64,000 nt of DNA from JALYLC01 sp035696365 (GCA_035696365.1 DASRQS010000050.1:124001-188000); one strand, 5' to 3'; counted from the stretch's first letter, positions 46,228 to 54,722 are shown. Notes: generated by a model not told the origin, from the letters alone. A program made the numbers and translations.

Positions 46228-46905
46228 TCAGGTGGGACGTCCGCCCGCGAGGCCGCGGTCGCGCAGCAGCTGACTCTCCGCCTCGGCTCCGAGAATCGCG
46301 CCCGGCGGTCCGAGGGTGGGGACGTCTCCGGGCCCAGCAGGCAGTCCGAGGGAGGGCGCCTCGCGGTTGCCGCGACGCCGTCGCAGGAGGTCGGCGAGCG
46401 CAAAGCCGAGCGCGAACAGGATCGCGAGGCCGATCATCCACTCGCGCAGGCTGAGAATCGTGTCCCGCGCGCTCTGCTCCCACTCGCCCTGGCTGAGCAG
46501 GTTCGTCGGGAATGTGTCGCGGATGAGATCCTGGCCGCGCGGGTAGCGAGCCGTGTGATGCCGCTGCCAGGTGTCGAGCTTGTGCGGCAGCGCGGCCGAG
46601 ATCACGAGCATCGCCGCGCACACGATGTAGGTGCCGTAACGGATGAAGACGGCGGCGACGCCGATCCCGATCAGCAGCGCCGACGGGATCAGCGCGGCGA
46701 GCCAGATCTTGGCCTCCAGCCCGGGGGTCGTCGGGTGGAAGCGCAGGATCAGGTGCCCGTTGTGCGTCCAGGCGATCACGTGTGGGCGATCCAGCGCCAG
46801 CGAGGCCAGCATCAGCGAGAGGAAGTAGAGCGGCGCGGCCAGGATGCTCGCGACGATCAGCGGCGTGCGCTTGCGCGCGGCGAGGCGCTTGAGGAAGGTG
46901 TTCAC
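46228..46905 (-). CDS. Membrane protein attached to the amino-acid ABC operon
   Basis: A 225-residue protein with about four hydrophobic segments ('TPLIVASILAAPLYFLSLMLASLAL', 'IWLAALIPSALLIGIGVAAVFI', 'YIVCAAMLVISAAL', 'WMIGLAILFALGFALADLL') and a Gly/Pro-rich C-terminal tail. Start GTG 46905 overlaps the glnQ-like stop. The frame is open far upstream, but that part is a shadow of the ATPase gene. It is co-transcribed with the transporter; function unknown. Confidence 0.6.
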   Translation of the reverse strand: MNTFLKRLAARKRTPLIVASILAAPLYFLSLMLASLALDRPHVIAWTHNGHLILRFHPTTPGLEAKIWLAALIPSALLIGIGVAAVFIRYGTYIVCAAMLVISAALPHKLDTWQRHHTARYPRGQDLIRDTFPTNLLSQGEWEQSARDTILSLREWMIGLAILFALGFALADLLRRRRGNREAPSLGLPAGPGDVPTLGPPGAILGAEAESQLLRDRGLAGGRPT

Positions 46906-47654
46906 ATCCGCCCCGCGGCGAGGATGCTGCTCAGGAACGCGCGCGTCCGCTCTTCCTTGGGGTCCCCGAACAGCTGGCTCGGCGGGCCCTCCTCGAGGAT
47001 CAGGCCGCCGTCCAGGAAGCAGATCTTGCTCGACACCTCGCGCGCGAAGCTCATCTCGTGCGTGGCGATGATCATCGTCATGCCGATCTCGCTCAGGTCG
47101 CGCACGAGCTGCAGGACCTCGCTCACGAGCTGAGGATCGAGCGCGCTCGTGATCTCGTCGAGCAGCATCAGCTTGGGATCCATCGCGAGCGCGCGCACGA
47201 TCGCGACGCGCTGCTGCTGGCCGCCCGAGAGGCGGTCGGGAAACTCCTCGGCCTTCTCGCGCAGTCCGATGCGGTCGAGCAGCTCGAACGCGCGCGCCTC
47301 GGCCTGCTTCTTGGAGCGGCCGAGCGTCTTGCGCGGCGAGAGCGTCACGTTCTGCAGCACCGTCATGTGCGGGAAGAGGTTGAAGGCCTGGAAGACGATG
47401 CCGATGTGCCGGCGCAGCTCGTTGACGTCGACCTTGCCGGTGGTCAGGTTCTGCCCGTCGAACGTGATCTGCCCGGCGTCGATCTTCTCGAGCAGGTTGA
47501 TGCAGCGCAGCAGCGTGGACTTGCCCGAGCCCGAGGCGCCGATCAGGCACACGACGTCGTGCGCCTTGACCTCGAGGCTGACGTTGGTCAGCACCTGGTT
47601 GTCGCCGAACGACTTGGAGACGTTCTCGACCTTGACGAAGCTCTCGTCGCTCAT
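46902..47654 (-). CDS. Polar amino acid ABC transporter ATP-binding protein (GlnQ/HisP type)
   Basis: A 250-residue ATPase. Walker A is 'LIGASGSGKSTLLRCINLLE', with the HisP-family 'INLLEKIDAGQITFDGQNL'. The signature is 'LSGGQQQRVAIVRALAMDPKLMLLDEITSALDPQLV', with H-loop 'MIIATHEMSFAREV'. The Walker-B-adjacent residue is Ile (DEITSALD), as in many GlnQ homologues. It overlaps the permease by ATGA (47651-47654) and drives import of the ligand bound by the protein at 48395-49213. Confidence 0.93.
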   Translation of the reverse strand: MSDESFVKVENVSKSFGDNQVLTNVSLEVKAHDVVCLIGASGSGKSTLLRCINLLEKIDAGQITFDGQNLTTGKVDVNELRRHIGIVFQAFNLFPHMTVLQNVTLSPRKTLGRSKKQAEARAFELLDRIGLREKAEEFPDRLSGGQQQRVAIVRALAMDPKLMLLDEITSALDPQLVSEVLQLVRDLSEIGMTMIIATHEMSFAREVSSKICFLDGGLILEEGPPSQLFGDPKEERTRAFLSSILAAGRM

Positions 47655-48355
47655 CCGGCGGCGCGCTCACGTAGCTCGCGCTGCCGGATCAGGTTGTCCG
47701 TGAAGCGCGCGAGCGGGATCGTCAGCATCACGAAGAAGACGGCCGCCACCGTGTAGCCCGTGAAGTTGGTGTACGCGGTCGAGTAGTTCTGTGCCGCGAG
47801 CACCGCCTCGCCGATGCCGATCACGAAGACGATCGCGGTGTCCTTCTGGAGCCCGATGAAGTCGTTCAGCAACGGCGGGATGACCCGCCGGATGGCCTGG
47901 GGGAGCACGACGTAGCGCATCGTCTGCCCGTAGCTCAGCCCGAGCGAGCGAGCTGCCATGCGCTGGCTCTGGTGGATCGACTCGATGCCCGCACGGTAGA
48001 CCTCGGCGACGTAGGCCGAGTAGATGATCGCGATGGATGCGATGCCGTAGGTCGTCGCGCTCTGGCTGGAGATCCAGCCGGCGTCGGCCGAGGGAACGCC
48101 GACGCCGATCACGAGCGCGACGATGATCAGCGGCGTCCCGCGGAAGAAGTCGACGTAGAGAATGGCCAGGGCGCGCAGCGGACTCGCTGCGCGCCCTGGG
48201 AGTCCTCGTACCACCGCGATCCCCAGCGCGAAGATCAGGACCAGGATCTCCGCGATCACCATCATGTGGATGTTCGTCTGGAATCCGATCCAGACATCCG
48301 GCAGAACGTCCCGGAAGGCATGCGGCGAGAAGAACAGGTCGAGAATGCGGTGCAT
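47651..48355 (-). CDS. Polar amino acid ABC transporter permease (HisM/GlnP type)
   Basis: A 234-residue membrane permease with about five transmembrane segments. It carries the EAA-type loop 'EVYRAGIESIHQSQRMAARSLGLSYGQTMRYVVLPQAIRRVIPPLLNDFIGLQKDTAIVFVIG', diagnostic for the polar amino acid group. It follows the binding-protein gene by 39 bases and is coupled to the ATPase. Confidence 0.93.
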   Translation of the reverse strand: MHRILDLFFSPHAFRDVLPDVWIGFQTNIHMMVIAEILVLIFALGIAVVRGLPGRAASPLRALAILYVDFFRGTPLIIVALVIGVGVPSADAGWISSQSATTYGIASIAIIYSAYVAEVYRAGIESIHQSQRMAARSLGLSYGQTMRYVVLPQAIRRVIPPLLNDFIGLQKDTAIVFVIGIGEAVLAAQNYSTAYTNFTGYTVAAVFFVMLTIPLARFTDNLIRQRELRERAAG

Positions 48356-48394
48356 GTGTCGCGCGACCCTACTACTTGAAGGCGAGCACCGGCG

Positions 48395-49213
48395 CTATTT
48401 GAAGACGGGCAACTTGGCGAAGTCCGCAGACAACCACTTCTTCTGCATCTTGCCGATCGTGCCGTCCTCGACGAAGCCCTTGACGATGGTGCTCACCATG
48501 GGACGCAGCTTGCTGCCCTTCTGGAAAACGATGCCGTACTGCTCGTGCGTGACGATGCGGCCCACGATCGGGCCGAACTTGCCGGGCGAGGACGCGCGCT
48601 GGGCGCCGATGATCGGGATGTCGTAGACGACGGCGTCGCACTGGCCCGACTGCAGCTCCTGGAACATGACCGCGGTCTGGCTCGGGTTGAGCACCGGCTT
48701 GGTCGGCTTGATGTGCACCTTGATGTAGGTGGCGCCGGTCGTGCCGGAGGCGGCGCACAGCTTGAGCTTGCGGAGGTCGGCGATGGACTTCGGCACCGGG
48801 TTCAGGCCCTTGCGGATCATGACGCCCTGATCGGCCTCGATGTACGGGCTCGAAAAGTCGACATTCTTCTGGCGCTCAGGCGTGATCGTCTCCTGGCCGA
48901 AGTACATGTCGTACGGCTTGGGGCCGGGCGCGTAGGACTTCGGGAACGACGACAGGTAGTACCACTGGACCTTCTTCAGGCCGAGCTTCTTGGCGATCGC
49001 GAGGCCCAGGTCGACCTCCATGCCCTTCGGATTCACTACCGTGGTGCCCTTGAACGTGCCGACCTCGAAGCCCGGTGCCGGCGGGGTCATGCCGACGATC
49101 AGCGTGCCGGGCTTCAGCGTCGGAGGTGCGGCGGTGTGCTTGGCCCCGGCCGTTGCGGCCGTGAGGCTGAGCGCGAGCACCCCCGCAGCCAGCGTTAGGA
49201 CGATCTTCTTCAC
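48395..49213 (-). CDS. Amino acid ABC transporter substrate-binding protein
   Basis: A 272-residue family 3 extracellular solute-binding protein. The signal peptide 'VKKIVLTLAAGVLALSLTAA' is followed by TAGA at the likely cleavage site. The mature part shows 'MEVDLGLAIAKKLGLKKVQW', 'DMYFGQETITPERQKNVDFSSPYIEADQGVMIRKG' and 'LQSGQCDAVVYDIPI'. GTG 49213 is chosen because it begins the signal peptide; the frame extends to 49285 without a better start. No lipobox is seen, unusual for a Gram-positive binding protein. Ligand probably a polar amino acid. Confidence 0.9.
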   Translation of the reverse strand: MKKIVLTLAAGVLALSLTAATAGAKHTAAPPTLKPGTLIVGMTPPAPGFEVGTFKGTTVVNPKGMEVDLGLAIAKKLGLKKVQWYYLSSFPKSYAPGPKPYDMYFGQETITPERQKNVDFSSPYIEADQGVMIRKGLNPVPKSIADLRKLKLCAASGTTGATYIKVHIKPTKPVLNPSQTAVMFQELQSGQCDAVVYDIPIIGAQRASSPGKFGPIVGRIVTHEQYGIVFQKGSKLRPMVSTIVKGFVEDGTIGKMQKKWLSADFAKLPVFK

Positions 49214-49346
49214 GTGTACCCCCGGATGGTTGACGGGCCCAAATCTAGCCAACGCGCGACGGGTGGGAGCGCGCTTCGCCTGCAACGATTGGACGGCAGG
49301 GCGTCCCGCGGGTTAGGACACCCCGCGTCTGACAGAATCGGCGGCC

Positions 49347-50591
49347 ATGTCCCGCGTCCGCTCCTCTGTCGCCGAGCTGGACCGGCTGCGGCTCTGGCAC
49401 CCCTTCACCCAGCAGGCCGACTGGGCGCGCGACGACCCGCTCGTGATCGCCGCCGGCGAGGGCTCCTGGCTGATCGACGAGACCGGAAAGCGCTATCTCG
49501 ACGGCAACGCCTCGCTCTGGGTGAACGTCCACGGCCACCGCCGGGCCGAGATCGACGCGGCCGTGCGCGAGCAGCTCGAGCGCATCGCGCACACGACGTT
49601 CCTCGGTCTCACCAACCCCGCGGCTGTGGCCTTCGCCGACGCGCTGCTCGAGACGACGCCCGCCGGGTTGACGCGCGCGTTCCTCTCGGAGAGCGGCTCG
49701 AGTGCCTGCGAGGTCGCGATCAAGCTCGCCCTGCGCCACGCCCAGCTGCGCGGAGAGTCGCGCCGCACGCGCATCGTCGGGCTGCGCAACGGCTACCACG
49801 GCGACACGCTCGGTGCCGTCGCGGCCGGGGGCATCGACGCGTTCCACGCCGCCTTCGCCCCGCTGCTCGGCCCGGCACTGCACGCCCCGAGCCCGATCGA
49901 CGATCCGTCGGCGGACGGCCTTGCCGAGTTGCTCGCCGAGCAGGGCGACGAAGTCTTCGCCGTCATCGTGGAGCCGCTCATCCAGGCCGCGGCGGGCGTC
50001 CTGGTCGCTCCCGGCGGCTGGCTCGCCCGCGCCCGCGCGCTCTGCGATGGCGCCGGCTGCTTGCTGATCTGCGACGAGGTGGCCGTGGGCCTCGGGCGCA
50101 CCGGCACGTTCTGGGCGAGCGAGCGCGAGGACGTCGCGCCGGACATCCTCTGCTGCGGCAAGGGGCTGACCGGCGGCTACCTGCCGCTCTCGGCCACGCT
50201 CGTGCGCGAGGAGCTCTACGAGAGCTTCCTGGGCGGCCCGGAGCGCACCTTCTACCACGGGCATTCCTACAGCGGGAACCCGCTCGCCTGTGCCGCCGCG
50301 TGCGCCTCGCTCGCGCTCTACGAGCAGGACGGCACGCTCGCCAACGTCGGCCGCCAGTCGGAGCGGCTGCGGGCACGGCTCGCGGCCGCGCCGTATCCGG
50401 TGCGCGGTCACGGCCTGCTGCTGGCAGTCGCCGGCGGAGGCGCCGATGTCTGCCGGGCCGCGCGCCGGCACGGCCTCGTGATCCGCCCGCTCGGAGAGGC
50501 CGTCGTGATCTGCCCGCCGCTGTCGCTCTCCGACGACGAGGCGGATCTGCTCGCGGACGCCCTGCTTGCCGCCTACGCCGACGTGGCGTGA
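49347..50591 (+). CDS. bioA: Adenosylmethionine-8-amino-7-oxononanoate aminotransferase
   Basis: A 414-residue class III PLP aminotransferase. The N-terminal 'LRLWHPFTQQADWA' and 'NASLWVNVHGHRRAEID' are BioA-specific; 'LSESGSSACEVAIKLALRH' and 'DEVAVGLGRTGTFWASE' are class signatures, and the PLP lysine is in 'CCGKGLTGGYLPL'. It makes 7,8-diaminononanoate from KAPA using SAM as amino donor. It is the first gene of bioA-bioD-bioB-bsaP, each overlapping the next by four bases. No bioF is present in the window. Confidence 0.94.
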   Translation: MSRVRSSVAELDRLRLWHPFTQQADWARDDPLVIAAGEGSWLIDETGKRYLDGNASLWVNVHGHRRAEIDAAVREQLERIAHTTFLGLTNPAAVAFADALLETTPAGLTRAFLSESGSSACEVAIKLALRHAQLRGESRRTRIVGLRNGYHGDTLGAVAAGGIDAFHAAFAPLLGPALHAPSPIDDPSADGLAELLAEQGDEVFAVIVEPLIQAAAGVLVAPGGWLARARALCDGAGCLLICDEVAVGLGRTGTFWASEREDVAPDILCCGKGLTGGYLPLSATLVREELYESFLGGPERTFYHGHSYSGNPLACAAACASLALYEQDGTLANVGRQSERLRARLAAAPYPVRGHGLLLAVAGGGADVCRAARRHGLVIRPLGEAVVICPPLSLSDDEADLLADALLAAYADVA

Positions 50592-51235
50592 GCGCACCCT
50601 CGCTGCCGCCACTCTGCGACCTGCTCGTGACCGGCACCGACACGGGTGTCGGCAAGACGTGGGTGACGGCCGCGCTCGCAGCCGCCTGCATCGAGGCGGG
50701 GCAGCGCGTGGGCGTGCTCAAGGCCGCCCAGACCGGGCCCGACGACGACGCCGCATGGATCGCCGCGCGCGTGCCCGGGATCGTCGCGCGCACGGCGCTG
50801 CGCTACGAGGCGCCGGTCGCCCCGGTCGTGGCCGCCCGCCTGGAGGGCGCTCCCGAGCCCGGCCTCGAGCCGATCCTGGCCGCGGCGGGCGAGTTGCGCA
50901 CCGTCACCGACGGCATTCTCGTCGAGGGCTCGGGCGGCCTGCTCGTGCCCATCAACGAGCGCGAGACGTTCGCCGATCTCGCGCTCGCGCTGGGGTTGCC
51001 GCTGCTGATCGTGGCGCGCCCAGGGCTCGGCACGCTCAATCACACGGCGCTCACGCTGGAGGTCGCCCGCGCCCGCGGGCTCGCGGTGGCCGGGGTGGTG
51101 GTGTGCGGCACGAGCGCAGATCCCGATGTGGCCGAGCGCACCAACCTGACCGAGCTGCGGCGCCTCGCGCCGCTGCTGGGCGCCCTGCCGCACGACCCCG
51201 GGGGCTGGCCGGCGCCCGCTATGGTCCCGGCGTGA
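50588..51235 (+). CDS. bioD: Dethiobiotin synthetase
   Basis: A 215-residue P-loop enzyme that closes the ureido ring of dethiobiotin with ATP and CO2. The P-loop is 'VTGTDTGVGKTWVTAALAAA', with 'VLKAAQTGPDDDA' (substrate Lys) and 'LVEGSGGLLVPI'. Start GTG 50588 overlaps the bioA stop as GTGA. It is slightly short but complete. Confidence 0.94.
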   Translation: MSAPSLPPLCDLLVTGTDTGVGKTWVTAALAAACIEAGQRVGVLKAAQTGPDDDAAWIAARVPGIVARTALRYEAPVAPVVAARLEGAPEPGLEPILAAAGELRTVTDGILVEGSGGLLVPINERETFADLALALGLPLLIVARPGLGTLNHTALTLEVARARGLAVAGVVVCGTSADPDVAERTNLTELRRLAPLLGALPHDPGGWPAPAMVPA

Positions 51236-52221
51236 TCGACCTCCGCGCACTCGAGGAGCAGATGCTCGACCGCGCGGAGCCCCTCGTCCGCGAGGATGCA
51301 CTGCGCATCACCGAGCTGCCCCCGGATCGCGTCCCTGAGCTGTGCGCGCTCGCCCACCGCGTCCGGCTGGCGCACTGCGGGCCTGAGGTCTCCGTCGAGT
51401 CGATCGTGTCCGCCAAGACCGGCGGCTGCAGCGAGGACTGCGCCTTCTGCTCGCAATCCGCGCGCTTCCCGACGCCGGTGCGCGCCGCCTGGCTGGACGT
51501 CGACGGCATGGTCGAGGCGGCGCGCCGCTCGCAGGCCGCCGGGGCGACCGAGTTCTGCATCGTCGTGGCCGTGCGCGGCCCGGACGAGCGCCTGCTCGAG
51601 CGGACGCTCCAGGCCACCGAGGCGATCAAGCGCGAGACGAAGATGCAGGTCGCCTGCTCGCTCGGCCTGCTCGACGACGAGCAGGCGCGGCGCCTCGCTG
51701 AGGGCGGCATCGACCGCTACAACCACAACCTCGAGGCCTCGCGCTCCTTCTTCCCGTCGATCTGCACGAGCCATTCCTTCGACGACCGCTACGAGACCTG
51801 CCTGCGCGCGCGCGCGGCGGGCATGGAGCTCTGTTCGGGCGGCGTCGTGGGCATGGGCGAGACCTGGGAGCAGCGAGTCGAGCTGGCCTACGACCTCGCC
51901 TCGCTCGACCCGGACGAGGTGCCGCTCAACTTCCTCAACCCGCGCCCCGGGACGCCCCTCGAGGAGCGCGAGCTCGTCGAGCCGCTCGAAGCGCTCAAGG
52001 CAATCGCGCTGTTCCGGCTCGTGCTGCCGCGCGCGACCCTTCGCTACGCGGGCGGGCGCGAGGTGACGCTGCGCGAACTGCAGGCGCTCGGGCTCGTCTC
52101 GGGCATCAACGCCCTGATCGTCGGCAACTACCTGACGACGCTCGGGCGCAGCGTCGAGGACGACCTGCGCATGCTCGACGATCTGCGCATGCCGCTGCGC
52201 CCGCTCGCCGAAGCGCTGTGA
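51232..52221 (+). CDS. bioB: Biotin synthase
   Basis: A 329-residue radical SAM enzyme that inserts sulfur into dethiobiotin. The [4Fe-4S] motif CSEDCAFC gives Cys66, Cys70 and Cys73. 'NHNLEASRSFFPSI' and 'SGGVVGMGETWEQRVELAYDLASL' are BioB signatures. Start GTG 51232 overlaps the bioD stop. It is followed by the BsaP-like gene, which is needed for BioB in mycobacteria. Confidence 0.95.
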   Translation: MIDLRALEEQMLDRAEPLVREDALRITELPPDRVPELCALAHRVRLAHCGPEVSVESIVSAKTGGCSEDCAFCSQSARFPTPVRAAWLDVDGMVEAARRSQAAGATEFCIVVAVRGPDERLLERTLQATEAIKRETKMQVACSLGLLDDEQARRLAEGGIDRYNHNLEASRSFFPSICTSHSFDDRYETCLRARAAGMELCSGGVVGMGETWEQRVELAYDLASLDPDEVPLNFLNPRPGTPLEERELVEPLEALKAIALFRLVLPRATLRYAGGREVTLRELQALGLVSGINALIVGNYLTTLGRSVEDDLRMLDDLRMPLRPLAEAL

Positions 52222-52394
52222 CCTTCTGCGCGCGCTGCGGCAGCGACGAGCACGAGGCCTGCGAGCGGGGCGGCCCTCTCGACCCGCCGCGCTACTGCAC
52301 GCGCTGCGGGCGCCGGCTCGAGGTGCAGGTGCTCCCCGACGGCTACACCGCCCGCTGTCGCCGCTGCGACACCGCGGGCGGGCCGGCTGACTAG
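52218..52394 (+). CDS. bsaP: Biotin synthase auxiliary protein BsaP-like zinc-ribbon protein
   Basis: A 58-residue protein starting at GTG 52218, overlapping the bioB stop as GTGA. Cysteine pairs are Cys4/Cys7, Cys27/Cys30 ('YCTRCGRRLEVQVLPDGYTA') and Cys47/Cys50. The central CGRR-VQV-PDG-ARC pattern matches, from memory, the actinobacterial BsaP protein (mycobacterial Rv1590 group), which supports BioB, probably through an Fe-S cluster. Position right after bioB strengthens the call. The extra N-terminal CxRC pair is not something I recall from the mycobacterial protein. The stop overlaps the convergent gene's stop by four bases. Confidence 0.8.
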   Translation: MTFCARCGSDEHEACERGGPLDPPRYCTRCGRRLEVQVLPDGYTARCRRCDTAGGPAD

Positions 52395-53326
52395 GCGTCC
52401 TTGTCGATCGGCTCAGTGCTTTCTTCCTGGGGCGTGGCCTCTCGGGCGGCGCCGTGGACGCGCTCGCGTGCGGCGTCGATCGCCGAGCGGAAGCTGGTGC
52501 CCTCGCCGCTGAACGGGCGGCTCGGCGGCGGCGACTGCGGGTGGAGCTCGGTCGGGGGCGGGGGCGGGGGTGCCGCGGGCGGCTCCCAGGTCCCGGGCGA
52601 AGGCAGCGGGGCGACCTCGTCGGTGTCCTCCCCAGGCGACTTCGGCGCGTCGGCCTCGGGCACGATCGAGGGCAGGGACTCGAAGGGCGAATTGCCGCGG
52701 TCGCGCCCGGGCGGCGAGAAGGGCGTCGACTCCGGCTCGAACGAGCGCGCCGGCTCGGGCTGTGGCTCCACCGAGGGCTCGGGCTCGCGCTCGGGCTCCG
52801 GCTCGGGCTCCACGGCCTCGGGCTCGTCCGCTTCGGGCTCCGGCTCGACGGCGGGCTCCGGAGTGGACACGGCTCCGAAGGGCGTGCGCTCCGGCTCGGG
52901 GGCGGCCGTGATGTACGACGCGGGCTCGGGCGGGGCCTCGGCGAGCGGCGGCTCGTGCTCGGGGGTTACCTCGGGCTCCGGCGCGGCGAACGGGTCCGGC
53001 GTGCTCGCAGCCTCTGACTCGGACGTGACCTGCGGCTCGGGAGCGGCGAAGGCCTCGGGTGCGAACGCCGCGGGCGGGTCGACCGAGGTCGCCTCGGCGG
53101 GCGGAGCGTCCTCCGAGAGGCGCGCACGCAGGGAGAAGCGCGCCTCGCGCGTGTCGAGCGGCTCGTCGCCCTCGTACTCGGGCGCGGTCGCTTCCTCCTC
53201 CTCGAACCAGCGCCGATCCTCGGGCTCGAGACCGAGGCGGCGGCGAAGCCAGGTGCGGGCCTCGGGTGTCACCGCCAGCGCACCCACTCCGACGGCCAGT
53301 CCGCCGATCAACCACCGTTTTGCCAT
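52391..53326 (-). CDS. Pro/Glu-rich protein with an N-terminal membrane segment
   Basis: A 311-residue low-complexity protein. A short hydrophobic segment at residues 5-19 ('WLIGGLAVGVGALAV') is followed by a basic patch ('TWLRRRLGLEPEDRR'). About 200 residues then consist mainly of Pro, Glu, Ala and Ser with EPEPE-type repeats and a proline run near residue 250. The C-terminus is more ordered ('FRSAIDAARERVHGAAREA'). It looks like a membrane-anchored disordered protein. It is divergent from rpsF. The strong bias could also produce a false ORF, but the N-terminal segment and stop context favour a real gene. Confidence 0.6.
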   Translation of the reverse strand: MAKRWLIGGLAVGVGALAVTPEARTWLRRRLGLEPEDRRWFEEEEATAPEYEGDEPLDTREARFSLRARLSEDAPPAEATSVDPPAAFAPEAFAAPEPQVTSESEAASTPDPFAAPEPEVTPEHEPPLAEAPPEPASYITAAPEPERTPFGAVSTPEPAVEPEPEADEPEAVEPEPEPEREPEPSVEPQPEPARSFEPESTPFSPPGRDRGNSPFESLPSIVPEADAPKSPGEDTDEVAPLPSPGTWEPPAAPPPPPPTELHPQSPPPSRPFSGEGTSFRSAIDAARERVHGAAREATPQEESTEPIDKDA

Positions 53327-53419
53327 CGTGCCACCTCCTCCGTCGAGTCGGTTCTCAGGCTAGTCGAAGTCGCCGGGGAGGTTTCCGGTCGGAGTCGGCT
53401 ATCCTGCTCGAAAACCACA

Positions 53420-53523
53420 ACGCCTTCTGCTGCGGCGTCGCCCCTGTCTCCTGGCCGGGGGTGGAAGCGGTGCTCACACCGTACGACGCAGCCGTCTGAG
53501 TCCGGAGAGGGGAGACAGGAACC
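53420..53523 (+). promoter_or_regulatory. Structured rpsF leader (candidate S6:S18 autoregulatory RNA)
   Basis: CCTGTCTCC (53443-53451) is perfectly complementary to GGAGACAGG (53511-53519), which carries the ribosome-binding site of rpsF. Between them is a hairpin CGGTG-CTCA-CACCG (53468-53481). A stem that hides the ribosome-binding site and a CACCG-containing hairpin resemble known S6:S18-binding leaders of rpsF mRNAs. Identity with that motif is inferred. Confidence 0.45.
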
Positions 53524-53853
53524 GTGCACCCGTACGAGGTGATGTTGATGCTCGATGCCGACGCCGATGAGGCGCGGCAGAACGAGGTCATCGAGCGGAT
53601 ACGCCAGATCGTCGAGCAGGGTGGCGGAACGTTCGAGTCCGTCGATGCGTGGGGCCGCCTCAAGCTGGCCTACGAGATCGGCCACAAGGGCGAGGCCTTC
53701 TACTACATCGTGAACTTCGCGAGCTCGCCCGAGACGCTCGACGAGGTCAAGCGCGTCCTGCGGATCACGGACGACGTCATGCGCTTCATGGTCGTGCGCC
53801 GTACGGGCCGCTCGCACGGCAAGCAGGCCGAGGATCAGGCCCCCGTGTCGTGA
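53524..53853 (+). CDS. rpsF: 30S ribosomal protein S6
   Basis: A 109-residue protein starting 'MHPYEVMLMLDADADEARQNEVIERI', with 'GGTFESVDAWGRLKLAYEIGHKGEAFYYIVNFASSP' and 'VLRITDDVMRFMVVRR', all S6. It binds S18 and 16S rRNA. GTG 53524 follows a GGGGAGACAGG site. It is the first gene of the conserved rpsF-ssb-rpsR-rplI order. Confidence 0.97.
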   Translation: MHPYEVMLMLDADADEARQNEVIERIRQIVEQGGGTFESVDAWGRLKLAYEIGHKGEAFYYIVNFASSPETLDEVKRVLRITDDVMRFMVVRRTGRSHGKQAEDQAPVS

Positions 53854-53967
53854 ACGTCGCGGACCGTCACGCAGCTGCGCCAACCCGCCGTTCGGCCTGG
53901 CGCCGCGCCGGCCGCGCTCGTACACTCACGAACACACGTTCGATGACGAGCTGAGAAGGGCGAGACG

Positions 53968-54423
53968 ATGGCGAATATCAACCGCGTCGTGATCTCCGGC
54001 AACCTCACCAAGGACCCGGAGCTACGCCAGTTGCCGAGCGGCAACTCGGTGTGCAAGCTGCGCATGGCGGTCAACACCCGCGTCAAGGACCGCGACAGCG
54101 GGCAGTGGACCGACAAGCCGAACTACTTCGATGTGACCGTCTGGGGCGGCCAGGGCGAGAACGTTGCCAAGTATCTGCAACGCGGCTCGGGGCTGATCGT
54201 GGACGGCCGGCTCGAATGGCGCGAGTGGGATGCGCAGGACGGCACCAAGCGCCAGGCGGTCGAGATCATCGCGGACAGCACCCAGTTCATGGGCGGACGC
54301 GACGGCGGCAGCGGTGGCGGCGGTGGCGGCGCGGAGCGCCCCGCCGGCGACTTCGCCCCTGCCGGCAACGCCCCCATGCCGACGTCGGCCTCCATCGCCG
54401 ACGACGACGACATCCCGTTCTGA
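53968..54423 (+). CDS. ssb: Single-stranded DNA-binding protein
   Basis: A 151-residue SSB with an OB-fold: 'NRVVISGNLTKDPELRQLPSGNSVCKLRMAVNTR', 'NYFDVTVWGGQGENVAKYLQRGSGLIVDGRLEWREW'. It ends with a Gly-rich linker and the acidic tail DDDDIPF that recruits partner proteins. It lies 114 bases after rpsF and 19 before rpsR. Confidence 0.97.
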   Translation: MANINRVVISGNLTKDPELRQLPSGNSVCKLRMAVNTRVKDRDSGQWTDKPNYFDVTVWGGQGENVAKYLQRGSGLIVDGRLEWREWDAQDGTKRQAVEIIADSTQFMGGRDGGSGGGGGGAERPAGDFAPAGNAPMPTSASIADDDDIPF

Positions 54424-54442
54424 GAAGTAAGGACTGATCGAC

Positions 54443-54718
54443 GTGGCCCGAGCCCGACCAACGAGCAAGACGAGCACGAAGCGCCGCGGCCCCGGTGGCG
54501 ACAAGACCGGCGGCAAGCGCAAGATCTGCCACTTCTGCAAGGACAAGGTCGAAGAGGTGGACTACAAGAACGCGAACGGCCTCCGGCGCTACATCTCCGA
54601 GAAGGGCAAGATCCGCTCGCGCCGCATCACCGGCGCCTGCCGCCGCCACCAGAACCAGGTGGCCGTGGCGATCAAGCGCGCCCGCGAGATGGCGCTCCTG
54701 CCCTACACGGGGGCCTGA
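54443..54718 (+). CDS. rpsR: 30S ribosomal protein S18
   Basis: A 91-residue S18 with an actinobacterial-type basic N-terminus and the core 'KICHFCKDKVEEVDYKNANGLRRYISEKGKIRSRRITGACRRHQNQVAVAIKRAREMALLPY'. It keeps the CxxC-type pair (CHFC) plus a later Cys, as in zinc-binding C+ forms. It starts at GTG 54443 and is followed by rplI after 4 bases. Confidence 0.97.
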   Translation: MARARPTSKTSTKRRGPGGDKTGGKRKICHFCKDKVEEVDYKNANGLRRYISEKGKIRSRRITGACRRHQNQVAVAIKRAREMALLPYTGA

Positions 54719-54722
54719 GCCG

